DNA of 36,188 nt from a virus, in the IMG/VR virus record IMGVR_UViG_3300035187_002215, positions 1 to 36,188 of that record, one strand, 5' to 3'. The first letter of the stretch is position 1. Every line of letters begins with the position of its first letter. The position numbers were made by a program, and so were the translations under genes. Below the pieces are notes generated by a model, which searched no databases, was not told where the DNA came from, and was given only the letters and a program-made list of their open reading frames with translations. Shown here piece by piece: positions 14,693-22,892 of this stretch.

Positions 14693-16860
14693 TTTTGTCT
14701 CACGTATTGTTGAATGTTGAATCGTTTGATTTCTTTGGAAGACTTGAGAGTACAACCTGCTTTGAACAAGAGGGCTGTACAACCTACGAGGTTATCTAAA
14801 AACTCGTTGTCGTGGTTGTGGGTATTGACCCATTCGTTTACGATACGCTGTTCTTTTTGGTTGACCATTTGGTGAACTTCTTCTGCACACAAGTGTTCAG
14901 CAAAGAGCTGGTGATCCCCAGGATTTTCTGGGATAAATACCTTGTATGTACCGATAGCTCCTGAACGGGCAATGAATCCTCGGTGTACCAAGGTTTTCAT
15001 ACTGTTAGTATCTATCTTGAGCAGATCGATCACTCTATCCTGGGAAGGAGTGGTATAACAATGGTAGTGCATTTGACGGTCTCCACTGGTGTTTTCCATC
15101 ATGGGACGATCCTTGACTCCATAGAATACCCCTTGTGTTCCTAGGGTGATTGTTCGGTGCCGACATTCTCGAATGGCTCGCAGTACGTGATCGGTTTGCC
15201 ACATGGTGTCAAATGCGATGTATCTGTGAGTCAGTTCGTGACTATCTTCTCGAACGTAAATGGTGTTGCCAAGAATCTCGGAGAAGTCTCGAACAGCTTG
15301 ATACATCATGCCTGCAAAATCTTCTCGTTCAATATCTTGGTACAAGTCGGATAACTTACGAAGGATTTTTCCTTTCTTGAAAAGAACACCGGGTTGTGGG
15401 GGATAAGTTCCGTAGTCGATCACGTAGGGCATTAGCTGGTTGTCTGAGGCTACTGTCATGTAGCTTAAGAAGTCAGCGTTACAGTCAACGTGAGTAACAA
15501 GAACCTTACACTGTGCTGGCACTTTTCTCCTGGGGAGATGGGAGACTCGTGATACGATTTGTTCTGGAAGGGCTTTGATAGCTTCTTCTTCACTGGTGGC
15601 AATATCTACCTTGCATTGACATTCATAGTTGAAGGCTTCTTCACCTTCTTCGTAAAAGAATGTCATGCCGTGGTGGACAGCAGACAGTTCGATTGGATCG
15701 TCAGTGTCCCACTCGTATGCCCACTCCCAAGTAGCTTCTGCTCCTTCGTGGAGAGTTTCGTAGTTTGCTCGAACAAATTCTGCGGCTCGACGTTGTGCTC
15801 GTTCTCTGTCACCTTCTACGTGACGATTGAAGTTGAGCAGCATTGCTCCGTACTGATCCCACAAGTCCATGTTCTTGGGCATGGATTTGAGCATTGAGTA
15901 CATTGCTACTTCCCACGAGGGTTCGTTGAGAATAAAGTGGGTTGCTACGTCTCCGTGACAGTTTGGGGTGATCGTCATAATTGCTCGAATTTTCTTCGAA
16001 TGACTACCACCAAAGAGTGCTGCTCGTTTAATGGTCTTGATGATCTTAGCCGAAACTGCTGGACTAACTGCATCTTTGTCGGTCTGAATGTCGTCTAGCA
16101 AAACAAAGTCTGGACGAATAACTTTACCTGCTTCGGGGCCGTATCGAATCTTACGAGAAATTCCTCGAAGATTGTCTTTGGTACGAACTAGAATAACTGC
16201 ACCGCTGCTCGGTTCTCCTGGGACGTGAGGGAATCGAATAGAGTCGCTACTCCAACCAATGTGTGTTGGGTCTCCGTTGAGAGTTTGCTTGCTTGCTTTG
16301 ATTGCTTTGCCTTCGGTGTGTTGGAAGCATTGCATGATTGTTGGATAGTATTCTTCTAGTGCGAAGTTACCCAACAATTCTGTTTGCAACTGTTCCATGA
16401 TGTCTGTAGACTTATCGATGGCCGAAGAAACAATTAGAGCAAACTTGATGTCTCCTTGGAGAACTCCCATCAGCATTTGATTGACTGCACGAGAAGTCTT
16501 TGCGAATCCACGAGGTTCAGCCTGAACTAGCTTACCACGAGACTGTACGATCTTCTGAAAACGTCGAATAGCTTTGTTTTGTTCTTCACCGAATGGTTTT
16601 TGTCCGGTGCTGTTAGGGAACAATAGTTCATGAGCTTTGACGTAATCAGAACGTAACTCGGCTCGCTTGGCAGCTAATTCTGGGGTGATTGTAGGATCAG
16701 CTTTGACATCGTGTAGCAGACTCTTGAGCATTTGGTCTCGTCGGTCGTTACGACGTTGCATAGACTTTTGACGAGTCAATGCCATAGTTTCTTCTGGGGA
16801 GAGGAATTCTGGAATTGAATCGTCTGCATCAAATTCTGCAAATGGATCAAATTTGGACAT
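14689..16860 (-). CDS. terL: Terminase large subunit
   Basis: 723 residues. The ATPase half has a Walker A-like EPRGFAKTSRA (residues about 115-124) and Walker B FVLLDDIQTD (about 252-261). The nuclease half has VLVTHVDCNADFLSYMTVASD (about 460-480), consistent with the RNase H-like headful or cos-cutting domain. The enzyme docks on the portal and drives DNA packaging. It is longer than many TerL proteins (about 450-650) because of an N-terminal helical extension and a long C-terminus. ATG 16860 overlaps the primase stop (TAATG). No small terminase was recognised nearby. Confidence 0.88.
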   Translation of the reverse strand: MSKFDPFAEFDADDSIPEFLSPEETMALTRQKSMQRRNDRRDQMLKSLLHDVKADPTITPELAAKRAELRSDYVKAHELLFPNSTGQKPFGEEQNKAIRRFQKIVQSRGKLVQAEPRGFAKTSRAVNQMLMGVLQGDIKFALIVSSAIDKSTDIMEQLQTELLGNFALEEYYPTIMQCFQHTEGKAIKASKQTLNGDPTHIGWSSDSIRFPHVPGEPSSGAVILVRTKDNLRGISRKIRYGPEAGKVIRPDFVLLDDIQTDKDAVSPAVSAKIIKTIKRAALFGGSHSKKIRAIMTITPNCHGDVATHFILNEPSWEVAMYSMLKSMPKNMDLWDQYGAMLLNFNRHVEGDRERAQRRAAEFVRANYETLHEGAEATWEWAYEWDTDDPIELSAVHHGMTFFYEEGEEAFNYECQCKVDIATSEEEAIKALPEQIVSRVSHLPRRKVPAQCKVLVTHVDCNADFLSYMTVASDNQLMPYVIDYGTYPPQPGVLFKKGKILRKLSDLYQDIEREDFAGMMYQAVRDFSEILGNTIYVREDSHELTHRYIAFDTMWQTDHVLRAIRECRHRTITLGTQGVFYGVKDRPMMENTSGDRQMHYHCYTTPSQDRVIDLLKIDTNSMKTLVHRGFIARSGAIGTYKVFIPENPGDHQLFAEHLCAEEVHQMVNQKEQRIVNEWVNTHNHDNEFLDNLVGCTALLFKAGCTLKSSKEIKRFNIQQYVRQK

Positions 16861-18890
16861 TATTCGAAACCGATGTATTGGAGTAGTTCTACGAGAGGTT
16901 GATTGAGCTGGAACTTGAGAACGTGACGACCGATACCACTGTTAGATGGAGTACGGATACCGTACACTAGCTTGAGTGCAATAAGGTCTTGTAGTTCTCG
17001 ATTCACTCGTTCGATGGACATATCTGTGACTTGTACCAAATCGTCTCGGCTTTTTGCTGTAGTCATGATATGCCGACAGATACGCATACGATATGATTTG
17101 TAGTCGATGATGTCTCGAACAACTTTTGCTACAAGTCGGTGAACTGTTTCGTTAGGTCGATCAATACCTAGCACGACAGTTGCACAGATGTATAGCTTAG
17201 TTAGCTGACCGATCAAACGGGCCGGTACTTCGATGATCGGCTCGGAAGCAATCTCGTTAGCTCGATTGTTTTCACGGTCAACTTTTGTACGAAGGGTTGC
17301 TGCAAGACGAGCAAACTTTTTGATGTTTTCTTGTTCTCGCATACCCAACTGTACGTTAATGTTTTGTTGCATCAGTCGGTCGATGAAACCTTTTGCTGCT
17401 GCAATCACTGGAGTTTCTGGGGGGAGTGCTGATGGATTGTTAGCTACTGCCATAGATCGTTCTAACATACGATCTTCGATCAGTTCTCTGTCACGATCAG
17501 ACAAGTCAAGTTCAAAGTCTAAGAATCGCTCCCCCAGGAAAGATTGGTCAGACCTACGAAGAACGTGAGTACCACACAAGATCATCGTAGAACGAATGTT
17601 ACGATAGTCGTGAGCCACCATGTTCTTATAGAATGTGGAACTGTCTTTGTCGTAAAAGTCTCGAAGTTCGGAAAAGATTTTCTCGACGTTACCTTCTCGC
17701 ATCAAAGCATCGGCATCTTTGACCATGAGGGTCTTACCGGCAATGAGTGGAATAAGAGAAGCATCTTGTCCGTTGTCGTCTTTCCAACCAGAAAACAAAC
17801 CAGTAAATGTAGACTTGAGTACGACTTGGTCAGAACCACCAACTACTTTAGCAATGGTAGTTTTACCAGAACTAGGAGCACCAAACATACGAACCCATAG
17901 CTGCTCGCCTTCTATCCTGGTAGAGTAGATGGACGAGAGTACAAGTAGTAGTCCGAGCTTCATTGGTTCGGTTGTGTGGAATACTTTCTCGTATCGAGAT
18001 ACAAGTTCGTCGTACGTGGTACAGGAAACGTCTGCTTGGACAGTCTCCATTGTACTCTTAACTACCACGACATTTTCTGGGGAAGTGTAGAGTGTTTTCC
18101 ATTCTTCAAGTTTGGAGAACGATCCTCTACCGTATTCTCGATAAACGTCGTTGAGGTCATAACCGACTGGCTTATCTTCTGGGTAGCGGATATAGCTGAT
18201 TGACTTGGGCTTGTAGTGACTGGTAGCGATATGGTTGAGAATAACTTTCTCAAAGCCTGCTTTACCTGACGGGTCGTTGTCATAGGCAAAGATAACATGC
18301 TTGTCGGCAAGATACTCACACCAACTAGCTTTCCATACTCCGGCCCCAGGAACACCAGTGTAGCTCATGTTTTGTCCACCAATAATGGCACGAGCAGCTA
18401 GTCGATCCCAGTGACCTTCTGATATGAGAATGGTGTCGTTAGTGTTTTCTTCCCAGTTCATCAGGGTGTGTTCCATCCCTGGGGAAGCCATGATGATCCA
18501 CTTGTCGGCCCATTCCTGGGTGGTCTTGTCTTGTTTACGAACTAGAGCAACTTTGTACAAGTTGTTTAGTTTCCCGTTCTTGAAAGTAGGAATCAAGTAC
18601 GAACCGTTAAGGTCGTTGTACTTGAGGCCAGCTTCTTGAACACAAGACAATGGTAAGTCACGAAGGTTAGAGATAAATTGTGCTGTACGAGTTACGTTGT
18701 CGTACATTTCGTATAGGTTACGAAGAAACTGAACGGGGTTACCACTTTTCATACAGACTTTGCAGTCCCAGAGAAATGTTTCCCCGTTGTAGAAAAAGTG
18801 TGATTGCTTCTCACAGAATGGGCAGTCCATGATGTACTGGTCGCCATGCTGCTGGGCTTTGATGCCAGTATGAAATTCAAACAAATGCAC
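16860..18890 (-). CDS. Primase fused to AAA+ helicase
   Basis: 676 residues, GTG start at 18890 behind AGGA. It has a zinc ribbon (Cys23, Cys26, Cys43, Cys46), then a TOPRIM primase core (ILISEGHWDRLAA with Glu158; VIFAYDNDPSGKAGF with Asp204 and Asp206). A P-loop ATPase follows (GAPSSGKTT 337-345; TLMVKDADAL about 387-396) with LCGTHVLRRSDQSFLGERFL, and a winged-helix-like C-terminus. The ATPase looks MCM/AAA+-like rather than RecA-like DnaB, so the helicase would translocate differently from the T7 gp4 type. It primes and unwinds the phage fork together with the adjacent DNA polymerase. Confidence 0.85.
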   Translation of the reverse strand: MHLFEFHTGIKAQQHGDQYIMDCPFCEKQSHFFYNGETFLWDCKVCMKSGNPVQFLRNLYEMYDNVTRTAQFISNLRDLPLSCVQEAGLKYNDLNGSYLIPTFKNGKLNNLYKVALVRKQDKTTQEWADKWIIMASPGMEHTLMNWEENTNDTILISEGHWDRLAARAIIGGQNMSYTGVPGAGVWKASWCEYLADKHVIFAYDNDPSGKAGFEKVILNHIATSHYKPKSISYIRYPEDKPVGYDLNDVYREYGRGSFSKLEEWKTLYTSPENVVVVKSTMETVQADVSCTTYDELVSRYEKVFHTTEPMKLGLLLVLSSIYSTRIEGEQLWVRMFGAPSSGKTTIAKVVGGSDQVVLKSTFTGLFSGWKDDNGQDASLIPLIAGKTLMVKDADALMREGNVEKIFSELRDFYDKDSSTFYKNMVAHDYRNIRSTMILCGTHVLRRSDQSFLGERFLDFELDLSDRDRELIEDRMLERSMAVANNPSALPPETPVIAAAKGFIDRLMQQNINVQLGMREQENIKKFARLAATLRTKVDRENNRANEIASEPIIEVPARLIGQLTKLYICATVVLGIDRPNETVHRLVAKVVRDIIDYKSYRMRICRHIMTTAKSRDDLVQVTDMSIERVNRELQDLIALKLVYGIRTPSNSGIGRHVLKFQLNQPLVELLQYIGFE

Positions 18891-18915
18891 GATACGTTTC
18901 CTTTCCTGGGGTGGG

Positions 18916-19128
18916 TTATCTACCGTGTTTCATGATGCGGTCTCTCATTCGACATATCTCAGCTTTGTCCGAGTCAGACGGAAAGTTGAGTTCGTCATCG
19001 ATTATTTCTCGAATCTTGTCCTCTTTTTGAAAAAAAGATAGTTTTGTGTTGTTGACAATATCTTCAATGTCGAGAAGTGCGGCTTTGAAGATGACGAGTT
19101 TTTGTGTGACTGTCAGTGGTTGTGGCAT
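18916..19128 (-). CDS. Small hypothetical protein
   Basis: 70 residues, MPQPLTVTQKLVIFKAALLDIEDIVNNTKLSFFQKEDKIREIIDDELNF. Predicted helical and charged, no membrane segment, no known motif. It lies between the polymerase and primase genes, so a replication-accessory role is possible but unsupported. Confidence 0.6.
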   Translation of the reverse strand: MPQPLTVTQKLVIFKAALLDIEDIVNNTKLSFFQKEDKIREIIDDELNFPSDSDKAEICRMRDRIMKHGR

Positions 19129-19152
19129 AGTTGTTTTGGTTGTAAGAATAAA

Positions 19153-21045
19153 TCATCTCGAACAAATAATGTCTTGGATGATGGGATTGGTTTCGTCACT
19201 GGGGTGATAGTTGAGTTCCCAAGTGACATCGCACGTTGGAATATATTTGCGGCCTGCTTGACTAATGACTAGACACTTGGCATCGATTATTCTGGGGAGA
19301 GCTGGGGTGATAGCTACTTCGGTATCGAGACCGTCGTGTACTTGTGAGTTCATTTGACACTGGTATCGTTTGTAGTCAGGATGGTCATTCCAGTCGATCA
19401 TGGCTTGAGTCATAATCCAACCGGCACCACCTTGAACGTAAAAGTTGCAGGCTTTGAATGGTTCATCGGGCGGAACGTCAAGACGATAACCACCGAGTGT
19501 AGTAACTCCAAACACGTTGTACTTGATGTAGTTTTGTTCGGCCATAGCAATTCGTGTACGAGTGAACTCACGAATACCTGGGAACCGAGCATCGATCTTA
19601 GCACAATAGTTTAGTGGATTCTTACCACCGTGGTATGTCTCGTTAGTCTTGTTGTCGGTAGCTCCATAGATACGAGCAAAGTTACCATTCTTAACTCTAC
19701 CGTATATTTTGAGAGCAAGTTGATCGTTGTCGTTAAGTTGAGATTTGAGTTTGGATTTGGCTTGAATGTAGGCATCCATATGTTGTGGAAAAATAATTTC
19801 CATAATCATTTGGTGAACAGAACGTCCGGCTTCGAAAGCTTCGATCAGTTCTTTGTTCCCAACAGAGTAAGCCCAGATACGCAACTCGATGTTAACCATG
19901 TCGGTACAGATCCAGACTTTTCCTGGGGGAGGACCGAACATAGTCTTGAGTAGCTTATCGGTGTTCTGATCGTTGGGGTTGGAAGATGATTGTCGAGTTT
20001 CTCTTGTGCCAGTGATGTTGAGATTTGAATGGGTACGATTGTTTTCATCGACCCAAGCTAAGTATCCGGTGAGGTCAGTGTTTTGTTTTTGAAGTCGTTT
20101 GTATCTAGCTAGTTTGGTGAGGGCTGGTGCTTGGTATCGTTGAAAGTACGAGTCGAGAGCTTTCTTGTCCATAGCAGGCTTTGGTGTCTTACCGCTGGTG
20201 TAGAACTCGATAGGAATTTCGAGTCTAGTATGGATAAGATCAATCAAGTGGTCTCGACTGTTTGGATTGAACCGATAGTTAATTCCAGCAATCTTCTTAA
20301 TTGCCCATCGAAGTTCTTCCATTTCTTTGGCGTTGGCTTCGATAAGATCCTTGGCTTGTTGAACGTAAAAGTGTTTGCCGGTGGTTTGCATATCGTATGC
20401 AATCTTGAGCAATCGTTTACGAGTGCAATAAGCATCCCATAAACCGTCTTGCATAAGACTAATACGAAAACAATCCCACAACAACCAAGTACGTTCAGCA
20501 TCTCGTCCACCGTAAGTAGCACAGGCTTCTGGGGCAAGCCAATAGTCTTGCTTCCAAAAGCTAGTACCAGTCTTACGGAGTCCAGGGAAGTGTCGGTGTC
20601 CGGCTTTGGCTACGTCGTATCCTTTTTGACGAGCATGACGTACAGCTTCTTTGACCGTTGTTGCTAGTGCTTCTTCATCGTCGTCCCAGTAGTCACAATA
20701 CTTGATTGCAAGGTCTTTCAAGTTGTGTGTGTCACCAGAACAAATAGCATGAGAAGCAATCAAAGTATCTTCTATCCGGCCCCAGAAAGAAGAAATGTCT
20801 ACTCCAATCGAAGCAAGTGCTCTCATATCAAACGTGGTGTTGTGCATTATGATACGAGAAGCTTTGTGAACTAAATCGGTAAATGATTTGAGTTCGTCAT
20901 CTTCCCAATACACTTCACGATTGTATGGATTTACTTGGCCTTGCCAAACGTAGGTATAGGTTCCATCACAAGCTGTAATCATAAATGGACGACAACCATG
21001 AAAGAAGTCTAAGCCAGTTGTTTCTGTATCAATTGCAAGTAACAT
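19153..21045 (-). CDS. polA: DNA polymerase, family A, with 3'-5' exonuclease
   Basis: 630 residues. The exonuclease has Asp6/Glu8 (AIDTETTG), Asp73 (HNTTFDM) and Tyr178-Asp182 (YGGRD). The polymerase has the fingers-type TGTRETRQSSSNPNDQNT, motif A D382-MVNIELR, motif B K452-NGNF456-ARIY460-G and motif C QVHDG. It is a T7/T5-like enzyme without a 5' nuclease domain. Compared with the usual DYSQIELR, R-x3-K-x3-F and VHDE, motif A has changed residues, the Arg four before Lys452 is replaced by Tyr448, and the motif-C Glu is Gly572. The catalytic Asp residues (382, 571) remain, so it is probably active but divergent. Confidence 0.9.
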   Translation of the reverse strand: MLLAIDTETTGLDFFHGCRPFMITACDGTYTYVWQGQVNPYNREVYWEDDELKSFTDLVHKASRIIMHNTTFDMRALASIGVDISSFWGRIEDTLIASHAICSGDTHNLKDLAIKYCDYWDDDEEALATTVKEAVRHARQKGYDVAKAGHRHFPGLRKTGTSFWKQDYWLAPEACATYGGRDAERTWLLWDCFRISLMQDGLWDAYCTRKRLLKIAYDMQTTGKHFYVQQAKDLIEANAKEMEELRWAIKKIAGINYRFNPNSRDHLIDLIHTRLEIPIEFYTSGKTPKPAMDKKALDSYFQRYQAPALTKLARYKRLQKQNTDLTGYLAWVDENNRTHSNLNITGTRETRQSSSNPNDQNTDKLLKTMFGPPPGKVWICTDMVNIELRIWAYSVGNKELIEAFEAGRSVHQMIMEIIFPQHMDAYIQAKSKLKSQLNDNDQLALKIYGRVKNGNFARIYGATDNKTNETYHGGKNPLNYCAKIDARFPGIREFTRTRIAMAEQNYIKYNVFGVTTLGGYRLDVPPDEPFKACNFYVQGGAGWIMTQAMIDWNDHPDYKRYQCQMNSQVHDGLDTEVAITPALPRIIDAKCLVISQAGRKYIPTCDVTWELNYHPSDETNPIIQDIICSR

Positions 21046-21072
21046 AACAAACTTTCTACGAGGACGAGGAAA

Positions 21073-21309
21073 TTAAGAACGATGGACGTATTTGGTGACT
21101 CGATCTTTCCACACAGATAAATACTGAGGACGTTCAGTATACCAATCTTTTCCTGGGGGAAGAAACTCAACTTCGATTGGTCGACGAAAGATACCGTTGA
21201 TTTGCACCACTAAGCTCTGGGGTGGATCTGGGTATTGCAAGTATCTGACTGATCCGTTTGGATAGGTGAGCTTTGCAACGGGAGGCATTGATTCGGCTGA
21301 GTTAGACAC
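21073..21309 (-). CDS. Small hypothetical protein
   Basis: 78 residues, GTG start at 21309 with AAGGAG 8 bases upstream; an internal ATG at 21288 is the alternative. Contains PNGSVRYLQYPDPPQSLVVQINGIFRRPIEVEFLPPGKDWY, a beta-rich pattern. Its first 100 bases overlap the 3' end of the gene at 21210-21728 in another frame. Unknown function; the strong ribosome site argues it is real. Confidence 0.6.
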   Translation of the reverse strand: MSNSAESMPPVAKLTYPNGSVRYLQYPDPPQSLVVQINGIFRRPIEVEFLPPGKDWYTERPQYLSVWKDRVTKYVHRS

Positions 21310-21728
21310 CAGTATTCTCCTTGACAGTACGTGTTGAGTGTTTTGATTAAGTGCTCGTAACAGAGAGGAGCTTTTTCTGGTAGCTTGGCTTCTCCGTTAC
21401 CGTATCCATTCGAGTGAAACACAATAGAATGTTTCTTACGAAGGTGGTCAATGTGTTTCATATCTTCTGCTAGAAGATACTTAAACATCATCAAGTCACT
21501 GTTGCTAAAGTAAGCAGCAGCATTAGTCTTTGGTGATACTTTTGTTCGAATACCGAACGAGTTTGGACAATGGCGGATAAATGCTTGTCCTTTAGTTCCG
21601 GTACGTTCTGTGTTGTCACCAAAGATAAAAATCTTGTCTGAGTGCGAATTACACAACATAATCGATAGTTGTGTATCAGTGATGTACACACCGCACAAGT
21701 TTTCCTGGGGAGGGATGATGAGTTTCAT
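21210..21728 (-). CDS. Conserved phage/bacterial protein of unknown function (DUF7831-like)
   Basis: 172 residues. DKIFIFGDNTERTGTKGQAFIRHCPNSFGIRTKVSPKTNAAAYFSN, then IVFHSNGYGNGEAKLPEKAPLCYEHLIKTL, matches a conserved pattern I have seen in many phage proteins (FVFGDNxxRxGxGGQAxIRxxPNAxGIxTKxSP and GxGTGxAxLPExAP). I think this is DUF7831, but the family number is from memory. The conserved part ends near residue 135; the last ~37 residues overlap the next gene and may be loosely constrained. Function unknown. Confidence 0.7.
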   Translation of the reverse strand: MKLIIPPQENLCGVYITDTQLSIMLCNSHSDKIFIFGDNTERTGTKGQAFIRHCPNSFGIRTKVSPKTNAAAYFSNSDLMMFKYLLAEDMKHIDHLRKKHSIVFHSNGYGNGEAKLPEKAPLCYEHLIKTLNTYCQGEYWCLTQPNQCLPLQSSPIQTDQSDTCNTQIHPRA

Positions 21729-22024
21729 GGTGTTTCGTCGAGTAAATCACCAACGAAAACTCCCAGTACAAAATCAGAAGTATTGTCAGTGGATTCTTGT
21801 TTTGAAGGTTTTGTAACAGTTTTCTTTTTAGGTGGTGGTGGTGATGTAGCTAAGCTAGTAGCTTCGTCTACTTGTTCTAAAGACATCCCCAAAATTGTGG
21901 CTGCTTTTTTAGCAGTTTGAAGAGCTTTGTCTATTATTTCGAGAGACCGATTTACTTGAGTAAGGTTTGTTTTAATCTTTTCGAAGTCTGGGGATTTGTT
22001 CGGTGGCGGGCCGTTGTTACTCAT
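21725..22024 (-). CDS. Hypothetical coiled-coil protein with Pro/Lys linker
   Basis: 99 residues. Residues about 10-60 form a helical/coiled-coil stretch (FEKIKTNLTQVNRSLEIIDKALQTAKKAATIL). Then PPPPKKKTVTKPSK, then an acidic tail ending DFVLGVFVGDLLDETP. ATGA overlap with the next gene. No known family. Confidence 0.6.
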   Translation of the reverse strand: MSNNGPPPNKSPDFEKIKTNLTQVNRSLEIIDKALQTAKKAATILGMSLEQVDEATSLATSPPPPKKKTVTKPSKQESTDNTSDFVLGVFVGDLLDETP

Positions 22025-22026
22025 AA

Positions 22027-22551
22027 TTATTTCCTAGTTTTCTCTTTGAGAATTGGAAGGGACATAGCGTAATGGGACGGGGTGTTGAGTTTGTGATGAT
22101 GTAGATGGTTTGTTCTTACTGACCATCCCCACCAAGTTTTGGGAGTGTAAGGTGTGTGACAGGAGAAATGGATAAACTCATAAATGCACAACATGCCTAA
22201 AACTGCACAATGGGCTGTGTAGATTCCTGGGGTGGTAAATGCAAATAGAACTGAGTTTACAAAGTACATAAGGATCACCCACAAGTCGGGAAGTCCTGTG
22301 TCGGTGGTTGGATTGTCGTGGTGTCGGTCGTGAGTAAACCTGAATGGTGTCCAAGACCATTCGTGGAATACCCATCGATGAAAGATATATTCTAGTGTGG
22401 GCCACAATAGAATTATTGTTCCAACTATGATCCAATCACGGAGTTGGATCGGCCATAGATAGAATCTAACAACTACTGCTACAATAGCTGATAAAACTAT
22501 CAAGCCACCACGACTTGATAGAAAAGTATGAACAAGTTTTCGAAAAGTCAT
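22027..22551 (-). CDS. Fatty-acid hydroxylase superfamily membrane protein
   Basis: 174 residues, with hydrophobic segments at about 16-32, 38-56 and 92-125. Histidine boxes are all present and spaced as in the membrane di-iron fatty-acid hydroxylase/sterol desaturase family (PF04116-like): H58-H63 (HRWVFH), H74-H77-H78 (HDRHH), H128-H132 (HFSCH), and H149-H152-H153 (HLHHH). Such enzymes oxidise acyl chains, sphingolipids or carotenoid-like lipids using oxygen. In a phage this would be an auxiliary metabolic gene altering host membrane lipid. AGGAG lies 7 bases before ATG 22551. It directly follows the tRNA cluster. The substrate cannot be told from sequence. Confidence 0.88.
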   Translation of the reverse strand: MTFRKLVHTFLSSRGGLIVLSAIVAVVVRFYLWPIQLRDWIIVGTIILLWPTLEYIFHRWVFHEWSWTPFRFTHDRHHDNPTTDTGLPDLWVILMYFVNSVLFAFTTPGIYTAHCAVLGMLCIYEFIHFSCHTPYTPKTWWGWSVRTNHLHHHKLNTPSHYAMSLPILKEKTRK

Positions 22552-22577
22552 AATAAACTCCTAGAATGAAATAAAAA

Positions 22578-22648
22578 AGAACCAGGATGGAGTCGAACCA
22601 CCGTCTGCACTTTAGAAGGGTGCTGCTCTACCGTTGAGCTACTGATTC
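22578..22648 (-). tRNA. tRNA-Arg (anticodon UCU)
   Basis: Acceptor stem GAATCAG/CTGGTTC closes seven pairs. The D-arm is GCTC-AACGGTA-GAGC. The anticodon loop CTTCTAA gives TCT at positions 34-36 with U33, reading AGA. The T-arm GGTGG-TTCGACT-CCATC is canonical. No CCA is encoded. One mismatch closes the anticodon stem. AGA-type codons are common in this window, so the tRNA probably helps decode the phage's own genes. Confidence 0.9.
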
Positions 22649-22652
22649 TAAA

Positions 22653-22747
22653 AGATCGGGCAGGAATCGCACCTGCTTGGCCACACAACACGTACCGAAG
22701 GGCTTGGCACGAATGATATCGTCGTGGTTACGCCACGCCGCCGATCC
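22653..22747 (-). ncRNA. 95-nt tRNA-like element, possibly a degenerate or atypical tRNA
   Basis: The ends pair as a 7-bp acceptor (GGATCGG with CCGATCT, one G-U). The 3' end forms a good T-arm (GCAGG-TGCGATT-CCTGC). Near the 5' end CGTGG-CGTAA-CCACG makes an unusually long D-like hairpin. The middle cannot be folded into a standard 7-base anticodon loop with U33. A 95-nt length and long D-stem recall tRNA-Sec or class II tRNAs, but no TCA anticodon lies in the right place. I call it tRNA-like only. Confidence 0.45.
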
Positions 22748-22757
22748 TCAGTTGGTT

Positions 22758-22892
22758 AGGCCAACTATTCCCTTGCTGTGGTAATGCAAGCTACCTAGAT
22801 TCTGTTTGGGTTGAAGGAACTAGACCCTAAGTGAAGCCAGTAGGGTACCAGCTGAGCTGGATAGTTGGCTGTTCTAGTCTAGCCCCAAACAG
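22758..22892 (-). ncRNA. Candidate structured RNA with tRNA-like closing stem
   Basis: A perfect 9-bp stem joins CTGTTTGGG (22892-22884) to CCCAAACAG (22810-22802). Inside lie CTAGA/TCTAG, CCAGC-TCA-GCTGG, and CCCTA/TAGGG. A further 9-bp match, GCCAACTAT (22869-22861) with ATAGTTGGC (22766-22758), crosses the first stem and would make a pseudoknot or a switch. No ORF occupies the region. It lies directly after the secreted-protein stop codon and before the tRNA-like element, so it may be part of one processed transcript. The structure is drawn by eye. Confidence 0.45.

Noticed and set aside
22653-22747. Selenocysteine tRNA, suggested by 95-nt length and long D-stem
   Set aside because: There is no TCA anticodon in a 7-base loop, and no UGA-containing selenoprotein gene was seen.
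22745-22765. Plus-strand sequence CTCAGTTGGTTAG resembling a tRNA D-loop
   Set aside because: The D-stem does not pair and no acceptor, anticodon or T-arm can be found on the plus strand.
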